DNA from: Micrococcales bacterium
GTDB taxonomy: Bacteria; Actinomycetota; Actinomycetes; Actinomycetales; Microbacteriaceae
Length of the DNA stretch: 39,767 nt
Direction of reading: 5' to 3'
Assembly (NCBI GenBank): GCA_947483795.1
Contig: CANKLZ010000005.1
Location: forward strand, 1 to 39,767
The notes under the pieces are model-generated. The model saw only the letters and a list, made by a program, of their open reading frames with translations, was not told where the DNA came from and ran no database searches. A program made the position numbers and the translations under genes. Positions 1 through 8,935 of this stretch are shown piece by piece. Positions within the stretch are counted from its first letter, which is position 1; each line of letters begins with the position of its first letter.

Positions 1-326
1 CTGTGTTCCTAGGTTATGCAGTGACAGCCGCATTGACTGGTGTGAACCAAAGATGGGGATTTGGTAAGACAACGCTTGCAGTTGCTTTGGCAATTGTGCC
101 TTATGGAACTATTCCTTTTGAAATGAGAGTTGCCAAGAACGGTTCTCTTGACGGATCTTGGCGAACAGCAGTAAGTGAAGACCCAAGAGATAAAGGATTA
201 ATTGACAGGCTGTTCCGCTGGTTCATTGCAAGACCAGTAATTCTGGTTGTTGTTATTGTGGTTGGCCTTACAGCCTTTTTCTCTTTACTAGTAACCCTGG
301 GCCCACCGAATGAATGGTTCGACTAG
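1..326 (+). CDS. DUF3817-like integral membrane protein, 3' part
   Basis: An open frame runs from the window edge to the TAG at 324-326. The first GTG at position 3 is probably internal, because the family is longer and normally carries another N-terminal membrane helix. The visible part has the DUF3817 pattern as I know it: a hydrophobic helix, a NQRWGFGK stretch, a second helix with VPYGTIPFE, then a long C-terminal helix (about residues 77-100 of the visible part). Function is unknown; it is probably a small inner-membrane protein of actinobacteria. It is convergent with the helicase gene and the two stop codons overlap, so there is no room for a separate terminator. The family call is from pattern memory. 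Confidence 0.7.
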   Translation, partial: VFLGYAVTAALTGVNQRWGFGKTTLAVALAIVPYGTIPFEMRVAKNGSLDGSWRTAVSEDPRDKGLIDRLFRWFIARPVILVVVIVVGLTAFFSLLVTLGPPNEWFD

Positions 327-3300
327 GAATTTAGAATCTTCTTGAGTCTCTCTAGCGATACTGGTTCCAATGTTCCAAGACTTTGAGCAAACAAGCTCAC
401 TCTGAATTCCTCTAGGGCCCAACGTGCCTTCACAATGTTTTCTGGCATTCCATCCTTCAACGGCAATGACCCACCAGCGTTTTCGAATAACAAGATTGCT
501 TGGTTGAGTTCAATCTCTAAACGTCTATCTCTTTCAAGATCTTCAAGTAACTTGTTTGTTCTCATCTTGTTAGCTTGGAGATAGACAGGCAATCGAGTCA
601 ATCGCTGTAATCCTGTCGTGCTAATGAGTTTGTTTGTCATTAGCTGAGCCAGATGCTTCTTTTGATTAGCTAAGACAAATAACAGAGAGATGTCTTGAAG
701 AAGAGAAATCGCTTTACTTGCTTCTCTTGAGAACAATGACACTTGAGAAATAACCTTCATGCAGCGCTGACACTCCTCAAGAACCTTTGCAGTGACATCT
801 TTACCTACAAGAGAAGCATCTAGATTGGCTAGAGTCTGATTGTCAATCTGATCTTCAACAAGAGCAAGAGTCACATCTTCAACAAAAGCGGCAACGTTTC
901 TATATCCAACAGACACAATTGCTAGCTTGTCCTCTTTAGATAATTCTTCAGTAACTTGAGCAACTGGAGCATTTACTTGAGTCATAACCTCATTGATGAA
1001 CTGTTGCCTCAACTTCAATGCATCAATGTTTGGAGTTAGAACCCTAGCCATGCCTGGCTTGTGTTTGATAAAGGCTGAATCAAACTTTAGCTTGAGTTCA
1101 TCAAGATCAAGGCTTATTCCTTTAGCCTCTTTGTTCTCGGCTAGGAGTTTGTAAGTGATGCGTAGAGAGTGGGGGAGCTCTTCTAACTTGAAATCACTTT
1201 GGGTCATGTGTGTGCCACTTAGGGTTCTAAGTGTTTTGGCAATTGTTTCAAGTAGTGGCTCTGTTGGATTCTCTGGCAGAGTGGCTAGTGCTTTATTGGC
1301 CCAGTCAGCAGCAGGAACTACATACTTCCTGATGTTTTTGGGAAGAGTTCTAATTAGTGCAGCAATTAGATCTTTTCTAAGTTCAGGAACCAGCCAGTCA
1401 AATACATCTCGGGTAATTGTTGGAAGTTCAACTATTGGAATTACGACAGTCAGACCATCTTCAATTTCACCAGGTTGATACTTGTGTTCAAGTTTGTAAG
1501 TATTCTCACCAAAGGTCCACTCACTAGGAATCTCAATACGTTCTGTTGTCTCTGGAGGGAGTAGGTCTTCACGAGTCATAGTTAGAAGGTTTGGTGAGTC
1601 TCGTTGAGCTTTCTTCCACCAGCCTTCAAAGCTTCTAGTTGAAACAACTTCTTGAGGGATTCTTGTTTGATAGAAGCGGAAGACATCCTCATCATCAGGG
1701 GCGTATAGCGGTTTCTGAGATGTCTCAGCTAGTTCTTCTAAGCGCTTGAGGAGTTCTTTGTTGGCTCGGTCAAAGGCTTGCTTCGAATCCCACTCCCCTT
1801 GAACCAGAGCATGCCTGATAAACAACTCTCGTGAGAGCTTCATATCCAGTCGTGAATACTGCATTCTTCTAGAGACAACAATCGGAACACCAAAGAGCAT
1901 GACTCGCTCATAGGCAACAACCGAACCTTGTGATTTCTCCCAGTGAGGTTCGCTAAACGATCTCTTTACTAGATCTCCTGCAAGTGCTTCTGCCCATTCA
2001 GGGTTGATAGCTGCATTCATTCGTGCAAATACTCTGCTGGTTTCAACCAGTTCAGCACTCATCACAGCAGCAGGTGGTTTCTTAGCCAAAGACGAACCTG
2101 GGAAGATTACGAACTTCTTACCGTTAGAACCTAAGTACTCATTGCTTACCTTGGCGGGCTTATCGCTCTTCTTGACTAAATCTCCAGCCTTCTTATCGCT
2201 GAGTTGTTTGAGCCCTATTTGAGAGAGAAGGCCAGGTAATAAACTCTTGTGAATTCCATCTGCATCTGCTTTCGCATCTCCTGGGATGAGTCCTAGAGGT
2301 TTAGCGATAGTTGTGATTTGCCGAACTAAGTCTTGCCACTCTCTTACCCTTAAGTAATTCAAATACTCGTTCTTACACAGTTTTCTGAAGGCAGAAGAAG
2401 ACAGTGACTTTTGTTTTTGCTCTACATAGTTCCAGAGGTTTAGAAGGGTTAGGAAATCACTTGTGAAATCGGTGAACCTGGCATGTGCTTGATCTGCCTG
2501 CGGTCTTTTGATGACAGGTCGCTCTCTAGGGTCTTGGATGGTTAGCCCTGCAACTATAATCATTACTTCACGAACTAGGTCGTGCTTCTTTGATTCAAGA
2601 AGCATGCGGCCAAAGCGTGGTTCAATCGGTAACCTAGCTAAATCTTTACCAATTGGAGTTAGCTCAACAGTTTTACTCTTTGGATCTTTGAGGCAACCCA
2701 GTTCTCCCAGTAGAGCTAGTCCGTCTTTGACTCCTCGTTGTTCCGGTGCTTGAAGGAAAGGGAACTTAGTTATCTCACCCAGATCAAGCTGAGCTGCTTG
2801 CAGAATTACAGAAGCAAGGTTTGTTCTTAGAATCTCCGGATCGGTGAACTCTGATTTAGCCTCATACTCAAGTTCTGAATAAAGCCTGATAACAACGCCT
2901 GGGCTGGTTCGTCCTGCACGACCTGCTCTCTGGTTAGCACTTGCTTTAGATATTGCTTCGATTGGTAGACGTTGAACTTTAGCTGCCGGTGAGTACCTAG
3001 ATATGCGAGCAGTTCCGGCATCAATTACGTACTTGATGTTTGGAATAGTAAGAGAGGTCTCTGCAACGTTTGTGGCCAAGATGATTCTTCTCTTCAGCCC
3101 TGCGACCTTGCTAGTTTCAAAAACTCTGTGTTGTTCGGCTGAAGACAATCTTCCGTAGAGAGGTAAGACTTCAACGCCTGTTCCTAAAGCACCTGATGTG
3201 ATTCTTCCTTGAATGGCTTCCTGAGCATCTTTGATTTCTGATTCACCAGAAAGGAATACGAGAACAGCACCCTTATCTTCCGTTGAGAGTTCATCCAAAG

Positions 3301-3961
3301 CACTGAGGATTCCATCGATGTAATCTCGAGCAGTTGTGCTGGCATCAGGATCTGGATTGTCTTCCTCATCTTGATTGATTGGACGATATCTAATCTCGAT
3401 AGGAAAGGTTCTCCCAGAGACTTCAATGATGGGAGCATCGTTGAAGTGCTTACTAAATGAGCCTGGGTCAATTGTTGCTGAGGTAATGATTACTTTTAGG
3501 TCTGGTCTTTTAGGAAGTAGTTGTTTGATGTACCCAAGAAGGAAGTCAATGTTTAGACTTCGCTCGTGAGCCTCATCAATGATGATGGTGTCGTACTGCT
3601 CTAGCTTTCTATTTCTTTGCATGGCATTGAGCAAAATGCCGTCGGTCATTACTTTGATTTTTGTCTTAGGGCTGGACTTATCGGTGAACCTAACTTGGTA
3701 GCCAACTAGGTCTCCTAGGTCTACCTTTAGTTCTTCGGCTATACGTTCAGCAACTGCTCTGGCAGCAATTCTTCTAGGTTGGGTATGAGCAATGCTGTTT
3801 CTGCCCAGCTCAAGGCACATCTTCGGAATCTGGGTAGTTTTACCAGAACCGGTAGCACCAGCTATAACAACTACTTGGTTATTCTTAATAGCTTCCAGAA
3901 TCTCGCTACGGCGAGCACTAACCGGTAGGTCTTCCGGGTAGCTAATTTTCAGGATGTTCAC
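323..3961 (-). CDS. hrpA: ATP-dependent RNA helicase HrpA, DEAH-box
   Basis: The protein has 1212 residues, close to the roughly 1300 of E. coli HrpA. Walker A GATGSGKT is at residues 35-42 and the Walker B box DEAH at 129-132. ITSAT (motif III) and the motif VI QRAGRAGR follow in the usual order. The long C-terminal half matches the HA2/OB and HrpA-specific regions. It probably unwinds RNA using NTP hydrolysis in mRNA or ribosome metabolism in the cytoplasm. The start is GTG at 3961 without a Shine-Dalgarno sequence. A TACCAT box 7 nt upstream suggests a leaderless transcript. Base composition is AT-rich like the right flank, so I count it as resident chromosome just outside the putative island. 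Confidence 0.95.
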   Translation of the reverse strand: MNILKISYPEDLPVSARRSEILEAIKNNQVVVIAGATGSGKTTQIPKMCLELGRNSIAHTQPRRIAARAVAERIAEELKVDLGDLVGYQVRFTDKSSPKTKIKVMTDGILLNAMQRNRKLEQYDTIIIDEAHERSLNIDFLLGYIKQLLPKRPDLKVIITSATIDPGSFSKHFNDAPIIEVSGRTFPIEIRYRPINQDEEDNPDPDASTTARDYIDGILSALDELSTEDKGAVLVFLSGESEIKDAQEAIQGRITSGALGTGVEVLPLYGRLSSAEQHRVFETSKVAGLKRRIILATNVAETSLTIPNIKYVIDAGTARISRYSPAAKVQRLPIEAISKASANQRAGRAGRTSPGVVIRLYSELEYEAKSEFTDPEILRTNLASVILQAAQLDLGEITKFPFLQAPEQRGVKDGLALLGELGCLKDPKSKTVELTPIGKDLARLPIEPRFGRMLLESKKHDLVREVMIIVAGLTIQDPRERPVIKRPQADQAHARFTDFTSDFLTLLNLWNYVEQKQKSLSSSAFRKLCKNEYLNYLRVREWQDLVRQITTIAKPLGLIPGDAKADADGIHKSLLPGLLSQIGLKQLSDKKAGDLVKKSDKPAKVSNEYLGSNGKKFVIFPGSSLAKKPPAAVMSAELVETSRVFARMNAAINPEWAEALAGDLVKRSFSEPHWEKSQGSVVAYERVMLFGVPIVVSRRMQYSRLDMKLSRELFIRHALVQGEWDSKQAFDRANKELLKRLEELAETSQKPLYAPDDEDVFRFYQTRIPQEVVSTRSFEGWWKKAQRDSPNLLTMTREDLLPPETTERIEIPSEWTFGENTYKLEHKYQPGEIEDGLTVVIPIVELPTITRDVFDWLVPELRKDLIAALIRTLPKNIRKYVVPAADWANKALATLPENPTEPLLETIAKTLRTLSGTHMTQSDFKLEELPHSLRITYKLLAENKEAKGISLDLDELKLKFDSAFIKHKPGMARVLTPNIDALKLRQQFINEVMTQVNAPVAQVTEELSKEDKLAIVSVGYRNVAAFVEDVTLALVEDQIDNQTLANLDASLVGKDVTAKVLEECQRCMKVISQVSLFSREASKAISLLQDISLLFVLANQKKHLAQLMTNKLISTTGLQRLTRLPVYLQANKMRTNKLLEDLERDRRLEIELNQAILLFENAGGSLPLKDGMPENIVKARWALEEFRVSLFAQSLGTLEPVSLERLKKILNS

Positions 3962-3968
3962 TAGACCA

Positions 3969-3974
3969 ATGGTA
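3969..3974 (-). promoter_or_regulatory. putative -10 box of hrpA, leaderless start
   Basis: On the minus strand TACCAT lies 7 nt before the GTG start at 3961, so transcription would begin at or very near the start codon. No ribosome-binding site is visible, which fits leaderless translation. No convincing -35 hexamer was found. Confidence 0.4.
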
Positions 3975-3994
3975 TTTGGCTTGAACCTGACAAA

Positions 3995-4048
3995 AAGTGA
4001 AAACCCCAGCCGAGGGGGGCTGGGGCATTTGTGGCTGATGAGCTATTC
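3995..4048. repeat. left direct repeat: tRNA-Tyr 3'-end remnant plus terminator (att-like)
   Basis: This 54-base segment aligns with 29767-29821 at 45 of 55 columns, with one gap. Matching blocks are AAGTGAAAA, CCCCAGCCG, GGGCTGGGG, GTGGCT, TGAG and ATTC. In the right copy the GTGGCT..TGAG..ATTC part is the 3' end of the tRNA-Tyr gene. Weaker similarity (TTTGGCTT..AC) extends leftward to 3975. The left copy overlaps the last codons of the thioesterase gene. I read it as an attR-like scar of integration at tRNA-Tyr; that is inference. Confidence 0.55.
4000..4025 (-). terminator. rho-independent terminator of the glp-like operon
   Basis: On the minus strand an 8-bp stem GGCTGGGG/CCCCAGCC (arms 4004-4011 and 4018-4025, loop of six) is followed by TTTT. 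It lies directly downstream of the thioesterase stop codon and ends the unit that starts at 8733. It also lies inside the left direct repeat. Confidence 0.8.
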
Positions 4049-4450
4049 ATGCTCCTTGGGTATGCGATCCCTCTCGGTACTGACTGAATCGTAGCCATGG
4101 GGAAACGGCCGGCCTGAGCTATCCAAGCTCACAAAAACAATTCGATCCACGGTCAGAATATTCTTCTTGGTGACCATGTTGCGAACTTCAGCTCGCATGG
4201 TGATTGATGTGGTGCCAAACTTTGTTGGAACCAGGCCTATTTCTATTAAGTCGCCCTCGATTGCAGAGGTAATAAAGTTGATTTCAGACATGAATTTTGT
4301 CACCACTCGGCGATTACCCAATTGCAAAATTGCGTGAATAGTGGCTTCCTCATCAATCCAACGCAAGAGACTTCCCCCAAAAAGTGTTCTATTGGCATTC
4401 AGGTCTTCGGGTCGCACCCATTTGCGCGTGGTGAATTCTATTTCTGACAA
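4043..4450 (-). CDS. acyl-CoA thioesterase, hotdog fold (YciA/BACH-type)
   Basis: The protein has 135 residues, the usual size of a single-hotdog acyl-CoA thioesterase. The N-terminal DLNANRTLFGG followed by LLRWIDEEA at about residues 16-36 is the family's active-site and helix signature. It should hydrolyse an acyl-CoA to free acid and CoA; chain-length preference cannot be read. The start is TTG at 4450, two bases after the glpX stop, with no clear ribosome-binding site, so it is probably translationally coupled to glpX. It is the last gene of the glp-like operon and is followed at once by the terminator. It might relieve CoA trapped in acyl-CoAs made by the E1/E2/E3 complex of the same locus (inference). 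Confidence 0.85.
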   Translation of the reverse strand: MSEIEFTTRKWVRPEDLNANRTLFGGSLLRWIDEEATIHAILQLGNRRVVTKFMSEINFITSAIEGDLIEIGLVPTKFGTTSITMRAEVRNMVTKKNILTVDRIVFVSLDSSGRPFPHGYDSVSTERDRIPKEHE

Positions 4451-4452
4451 GG

Positions 4453-5484
4453 CTAGAATCCATTCAAGTCATATGGCGACCTTTTGTTTTTCCACCGACT
4501 TGCAATGTGGTCTGCGCTCACTCTGCGAATTGTCCCCGAGTGAGATCGCAGAATCATACTTTCGGTCCGGATTAGGTCACCTTTTCTATAAACGCCGTTA
4601 AGGAGCAAACCGTCAGTGACTCCAGTGGCGACGAAGTACGTGTTGTCACTGGCCACCAAATCATCAATCTCAAAGATTTTCTCTAGATTGTGTCCAGCTA
4701 AAATAGCGTTCTTCATCTCTTCAGGCGAAAGCGGGGATAAACGACCTTGCATGTAGCCTCCGAGTGCTTTCGTGGCACATGCAGAAATGGTCCCCTCTGG
4801 CGCTCCACCAATTCCAAGCAACATATCTATGCCACCGCTTCCAGTGACCGCATGAACGCCGGCTGCGACGTCTCCGTCCAAGAAAAGCCGAGTTCGAGCT
4901 CCTGCTAATCTCACTTGATCCACAATTTCGCGATGGCGAGGTCTATCAATAATCGCGACAGTGATTTCACTGACATCTTTATTCAGGGCCTTCGCTAACT
5001 CACGGACATTCTCAGCAGGACTTAGGTCCAGGCTCACCACACCTTTCCCTGCGATTGTTGTGATCAGTTTGTTCATATAAAAGACATCTTTAGGGTTGTA
5101 CATGGTCCCTCGGTCGCTGACTGCTATCACGGATATAGCGTGTGCTCTACCTTCAGCTGTGACCGATGTGCCATCGACTGGATCGACCGCAATATCGTAT
5201 TTAGGGCCATTTCCATTTCCCACGATCTCGCCATTTGCGAGCATTGGAGCATCATCCTTTTCACCCTCTCCAATTATGACGGTCCCCTCGAAATCCACAG
5301 TGTTTAGGAAATCTCTCATGGCGGTGACAGCCGCACCATCAGCAGAATCCTTGTCCCCTCGGCCGATCCAAGCACTCGCCTGAATTGCTGCGGCTTCGGT
5401 GGCTCGAACCAACTCCATGCCTAGATTTCTATCCGGTAGCGAGCTCTGCCCCCTCTCTAGCAAACTTGAATCAATTTCGCCCAT
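4453..5484 (-). CDS. glpX: class II fructose-1,6-bisphosphatase GlpX
   Basis: The protein has 343 residues, normal for GlpX. GEGEKD at residues 72-77 and DPVDGT at 101-106 are the metal- and phosphate-binding signatures of the lithium-sensitive phosphatase fold. It hydrolyses fructose 1,6-bisphosphate to fructose 6-phosphate, the committed gluconeogenic step, in the cytoplasm. ATG at 5484 is preceded by AAAGGTG at suitable spacing. It lies downstream of the glpD-like and glpK-like genes in one direction and is probably co-transcribed. As in E. coli glpFKX, the grouping says that growth on the substrate yields triose phosphates that must be turned into hexose phosphate. Whether this is the only FBPase of the cell is unknown. 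Confidence 0.93.
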   Translation of the reverse strand: MGEIDSSLLERGQSSLPDRNLGMELVRATEAAAIQASAWIGRGDKDSADGAAVTAMRDFLNTVDFEGTVIIGEGEKDDAPMLANGEIVGNGNGPKYDIAVDPVDGTSVTAEGRAHAISVIAVSDRGTMYNPKDVFYMNKLITTIAGKGVVSLDLSPAENVRELAKALNKDVSEITVAIIDRPRHREIVDQVRLAGARTRLFLDGDVAAGVHAVTGSGGIDMLLGIGGAPEGTISACATKALGGYMQGRLSPLSPEEMKNAILAGHNLEKIFEIDDLVASDNTYFVATGVTDGLLLNGVYRKGDLIRTESMILRSHSGTIRRVSADHIASRWKNKRSPYDLNGF

Positions 5485-5560
5485 GCTCGGACACCTTTCT
5501 TCGGAGATCTAAGTCCCGGTTTGTTTTGGAAAACGCCTCACGATTCACGGTCTACACAAC

Positions 5561-7063
5561 TTAGGGGCGCACGGGCAAGCTGCGTGCAGCGGCCACGGCA
5601 TCCTGCCAGCCGGCGTAAATTCTTTCACGCTCGTCTTCGCTCATTCGAGGCTCAAAGGTTCTGTCAAGAATCCAGCGCTGAGAAATGCTATCTTCACTCC
5701 ACCAGCCAATTGCAGAACCGGCCATGTGTGCAATTCCAAGAACGGTGCGTTCTGGATTCACTGGTCGCAGAATCGGTATTCCTAAGATGTCTGCTTGAAA
5801 TTGGCAGAGCATATTGTTTTTTGTAGCTCCACCATCAACTTTGAGTTCAGGGACTTGAATCCCACCTGAGGTGAGTTTGTCAACATTGTCTCGGGTCTGG
5901 AATGCCATTGCCTCGATGCCTGCTCTGGCAACGTGAGACGAGGTTGATTCAAGAGTGAGGCCCATTATCGACGCCTTGACATTTCGATCCCAGTAAGGGT
6001 CGCAGAGTCCCGAGAATGCAGGCACAAAATAAACTCCGTTGCTCGATGACACACTCTCCGCCAGCGATTCAACTTCTTGAGTTGAAGAAAACAACTTGAG
6101 CTTGTCGCGCATCCATTGGATGGTTTGTCCGCTGTGAAATACGACACCTTCAGCTTCGTATGTCACTTGACCGTCAATACTCCAAGCGGCAGAAGTTGAC
6201 ATACCATCCATAAGTTTTGGAGCATTTCCAACGTTCACTACAAGTACGCTTGCGGTCCCAAAAGTATTTTTTGCACTGCCTGGTTCCAAACACGCTTGAC
6301 CAAATAGCCCAGCCTGCTGATCTCCCAACATGGCGGTCACCGGAACTGAGTGAGTGAGTGTTCCCAGTAGCACACCCTCTGCAAGTTCACCAAAAATTCC
6401 GGCGCTAGGAACTACCTGCGGCAATAGAGACATTGGGATGTCAAGTATTTGACAGAACTCTCCGTCCCACTGAGCCGTATGGATATCTAGCAGCGCTGTT
6501 CTTGAGGCAGCCCCTGGATCGATCTTGTGAGCGGTTCCGCCGGTCAAATTCCAAAGCAGCCACACATCTGGTGTGCCAATAGCTAGCTCTCCACGCTCAG
6601 CACGCTCGCGAGCACCGGGAATATTTCGAAGTAACCAAGTTATTTTGGCGGCAGAAAAATAAGAGTCATTGCGAACTCCGGTGCGCCGTCTGAATTCTTG
6701 GTCCAGCCCTTTGGCCGACCACTCTGCAACAATTTCATCGGTCTGTTTAGACATCCACATAATTGCGTTGTAGATCGGAATACCGGTTTTACGATCCCAC
6801 ATTACGATCGTTTCTCGGTGAGTGGTCACCCCAACAGCAGCAATGTCTTTGGCGCTAAGGTTTGCGGTCTTCATCGCTTCGTCAATGCAAGCCTTAGGAG
6901 CGTTCCATAGGTCGGCCGGGCTCAGCTCTACCCAGCCTGTGTTCGGAAACAGAGCGTCAATCGGTCGTGAAGCTTGACCTACAGTTCTTCCTTGGTCGTC
7001 GATAATCACAGCTCTAGCGCTGCTAGAGCCCCCATCTATAGAAAGTATGTAGTTACCTGACAC
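5561..7063 (-). CDS. glpK: FGGY-family glycerol kinase-like protein
   Basis: The protein has 500 residues, the usual GlpK length. Two actin-like FGGY domains are recognisable: phosphate loop DGGSSSAR at 10-17, substrate motif THRET at 81-85, SYFSAAK at 134-140, and GDQQAGLFGQ at 247-256. Residues matching E. coli GlpK Arg83, Glu84, Tyr135, Asp245 and Gln246 are kept. It would use ATP to make glycerol 3-phosphate. Several normally near-invariant positions differ: DGGSSSAR for DQGTTSSR, TTHRE for TNQRE, and DPGAASRT for the TD..NASRT block. A different polyol substrate is therefore possible. GTG at 7063 follows a strong AAGGAG. It sits between the glpD-like and glpX genes under the SorC-type operator. 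Confidence 0.82.
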   Translation of the reverse strand: MSGNYILSIDGGSSSARAVIIDDQGRTVGQASRPIDALFPNTGWVELSPADLWNAPKACIDEAMKTANLSAKDIAAVGVTTHRETIVMWDRKTGIPIYNAIMWMSKQTDEIVAEWSAKGLDQEFRRRTGVRNDSYFSAAKITWLLRNIPGARERAERGELAIGTPDVWLLWNLTGGTAHKIDPGAASRTALLDIHTAQWDGEFCQILDIPMSLLPQVVPSAGIFGELAEGVLLGTLTHSVPVTAMLGDQQAGLFGQACLEPGSAKNTFGTASVLVVNVGNAPKLMDGMSTSAAWSIDGQVTYEAEGVVFHSGQTIQWMRDKLKLFSSTQEVESLAESVSSSNGVYFVPAFSGLCDPYWDRNVKASIMGLTLESTSSHVARAGIEAMAFQTRDNVDKLTSGGIQVPELKVDGGATKNNMLCQFQADILGIPILRPVNPERTVLGIAHMAGSAIGWWSEDSISQRWILDRTFEPRMSEDERERIYAGWQDAVAAARSLPVRP

Positions 7064-7080
7064 GGCACTCCTTCCTGGGT

Positions 7081-7106
7081 TCCCTTATTAACTTGTAACT
7101 AAGGGA
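7081..7106 (-). other. intercistronic stem-loop between glpD-like and glpK-like genes
   Basis: A perfect 7-bp inverted repeat, TCCCTTA at 7081-7087 and TAAGGGA at 7100-7106, has a 12-base loop. It lies between the stop of the glpD-like gene and the ribosome-binding site of the glpK-like gene. There is no T-tract, so it is more likely an mRNA processing or stability element than a terminator. Confidence 0.35.
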
Positions 7107-7119
7107 GTTTGCTCTGAGC

Positions 7120-8733
7120 CTAAGCTGGCACCTTTAGGTGATCTAGCCAAGTTTCATAGTTTTCAATTTGTTTTTTGCGCTCAACTGAACTCCAGCCTAG
7201 GTGAGTGCCAAGTATTTCTGATGCACGCTGCACGCCTTGAAGGCCGTGACCAGGTTCGAATGCTAAAAGGTTTCTTCGTGCAAAAATATCTGCCATAGTT
7301 TCAGCGAATTCTTTTTCGACAGAGAATATAAGTTCAGCTGCGATTGCTGCAGATTTTGGATCAAATCTTTCACCTAATTTTGAATTTTCACGAACCAGCT
7401 GCAGAATATCTTCTGCGCGAGTGCCGTAGAGCTTTAGAAGTCGCTCGGCAGAATCTATTTGCACAACATTATCTCCGTTGAAATTTTTTCTGAAAGCTTC
7501 CATGTCTGAACTGCGTGCACCTGGGAACATTGTGTTTTTGCTGACTGGTTTTTTCAATCCGCGACCGAGTTGCTTCACCGCTAGGTCAACCGAATCCTCA
7601 GCGAGTTGACGGTAGGTTGTCAATTTGCCACCAATGATTGAGTGCAGCCCTGGGTAGCCAGTCTTGGCGTGGTCATGGACTATGTGGCTCCGTGGAATTT
7701 TCCATTCAGAAACACCTGGCGTGTATGGCAGTGGTCTAACACCACTGTAAGTGTAAAGAACATCTGCGCGGGTGAGCTTTGCCTCTGGCATTAGGGTGTT
7801 CACTTCTTTGAGAAGGTAATTAATTTCATCTTGATCACAACGAGCCTCATCTGGTTCTTGCTCAAAAAGGTGGTCGGTTGTGCCAATTAGGTATCTGCCC
7901 ATCCAAGGAATAACAAGCACTAAACGCCTGTCAGATTGTGACTCATAGTAAACGACATCAGTCGGCCCACCTTCAAATGGGTCAACAATTATGTGGCTTC
8001 CTTTGGAACCTCCGATTAGACGTTTTGATTCCACTCGTAGAGAACCTTCATCGCCCCTCAAGACATAATCAACCCATGGCCCCGCGGCATTTATAGTTAG
8101 ATCGCCGCGGAGTTTAAACTTCTCACCACTACTGCCAATAGCGTGGACTCCAACAACGCGGCCTTTTTCTTTAATAACACCGGCGACTTTTGAGTGTAGA
8201 AAAATTTCTGCTCCTGCCTCTCCAGCTGCAACAGCAAGTTCGGTGCAAAGGCGCTCTGCATATTCGACTTGACCGTCTGTAAACAAAGCTGCACCGCCAA
8301 GACCCTCGGTTGACATTGCGGGAAATCGCTTTTTCACATCGGTCTTACCAAGTACTCGGTGCCACTTGACGCTTTTATCAAACGATAAAAAGTCATAGGC
8401 GAGCATTGCAAGGCGGATCATCCAAGCGGGACGCTTGTTTCTCGAATAGAAAGGCATAAGCAATCGCACTGGCCTAACAAGATGTGGTGCAACTTTAAAC
8501 AGCAGTTCACGTTCACGGAGGGATTCACGAACCAGGGGAATATCGCCGTGCTCAAGATATCTCAACCCACCGTGGACAAGACGACCGGACCAAGCAGATA
8601 CCCCATAGCAAAAGTCTTCTTGCTCAACCATGGCCACGCGCAGACCTCGCTCGGCTGCGTCGCGCAATATGCCGAGACCATTAATACCTGCCCCGATTAC
8701 TACTAGGTCGTAAGTCTTTTCCTGCTCTGGCAC
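7120..8733 (-). CDS. glpD: FAD-dependent glycerol-3-phosphate dehydrogenase-like protein (GlpD-1)
   Basis: The protein has 537 residues. The Rossmann dinucleotide-binding motif is GAGINGLGILRDA from residue 14. RLVHGGLRYLEHGD, an NAAGPWVD block, KGSHIIVD, GTTDH and the GGKLTTYR near the end of the FAD domain are standard GlpD landmarks. A DAO-C-type C-terminal domain follows. The expected reaction is glycerol 3-phosphate to dihydroxyacetone phosphate with electrons to the quinone pool, at the membrane. GTG at 8733 has AGGAGA five to six bases upstream. It is the first gene of the glp-like operon and diverges from the SorC regulator, with an operator between. A second paralogue lies at 17774-19525; GlpD-like enzymes also oxidise other polyol phosphates (EryB), so specificity is open. 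Confidence 0.88.
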   Translation of the reverse strand: MPEQEKTYDLVVIGAGINGLGILRDAAERGLRVAMVEQEDFCYGVSAWSGRLVHGGLRYLEHGDIPLVRESLRERELLFKVAPHLVRPVRLLMPFYSRNKRPAWMIRLAMLAYDFLSFDKSVKWHRVLGKTDVKKRFPAMSTEGLGGAALFTDGQVEYAERLCTELAVAAGEAGAEIFLHSKVAGVIKEKGRVVGVHAIGSSGEKFKLRGDLTINAAGPWVDYVLRGDEGSLRVESKRLIGGSKGSHIIVDPFEGGPTDVVYYESQSDRRLVLVIPWMGRYLIGTTDHLFEQEPDEARCDQDEINYLLKEVNTLMPEAKLTRADVLYTYSGVRPLPYTPGVSEWKIPRSHIVHDHAKTGYPGLHSIIGGKLTTYRQLAEDSVDLAVKQLGRGLKKPVSKNTMFPGARSSDMEAFRKNFNGDNVVQIDSAERLLKLYGTRAEDILQLVRENSKLGERFDPKSAAIAAELIFSVEKEFAETMADIFARRNLLAFEPGHGLQGVQRASEILGTHLGWSSVERKKQIENYETWLDHLKVPA

Positions 8734-8794
8734 CGCTGTCTCCTTTTACTTAGAATTTGAATGGCGCTAAATTTAGTAATAAATAGTCAATGAA

Positions 8795-8808
8795 TGAACA
8801 ACTATTCA
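8795..8808. promoter_or_regulatory. SorC-type operator, glp-like operon / regulator divergent region
   Basis: The palindromic 14-mer TGAACAACTATTCA has half-sites TGAA and TTCA separated by six. On the minus strand it overlaps a weak -35-like TTGTTC that is 17 bases from TACTAA (8773-8778), upstream of the GlpD-1 gene. The same pattern recurs before the other three units of the locus. The link to the adjacent SorC protein is inferred. Confidence 0.6.
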
Positions 8809-8935
8809 CTATGCTAAGTATAGGTCAAAAAGAGCTGTAAACTGCTGTCTACTAACTCTATTTTGCCCCTCCGCCCCTACAGTGACCCATTCACAACCCG
8901 ATAGTCTATTCATCGTTACAGATAAGGAGTTGGCT

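Noticed and set aside
8882-8935. GTG at 8882 as start of the SorC-family regulator, adding 18 residues.
   Set aside because: No ribosome-binding site precedes it, while TTG 8936 has AAGGAG six bases upstream and gives the normal family length.
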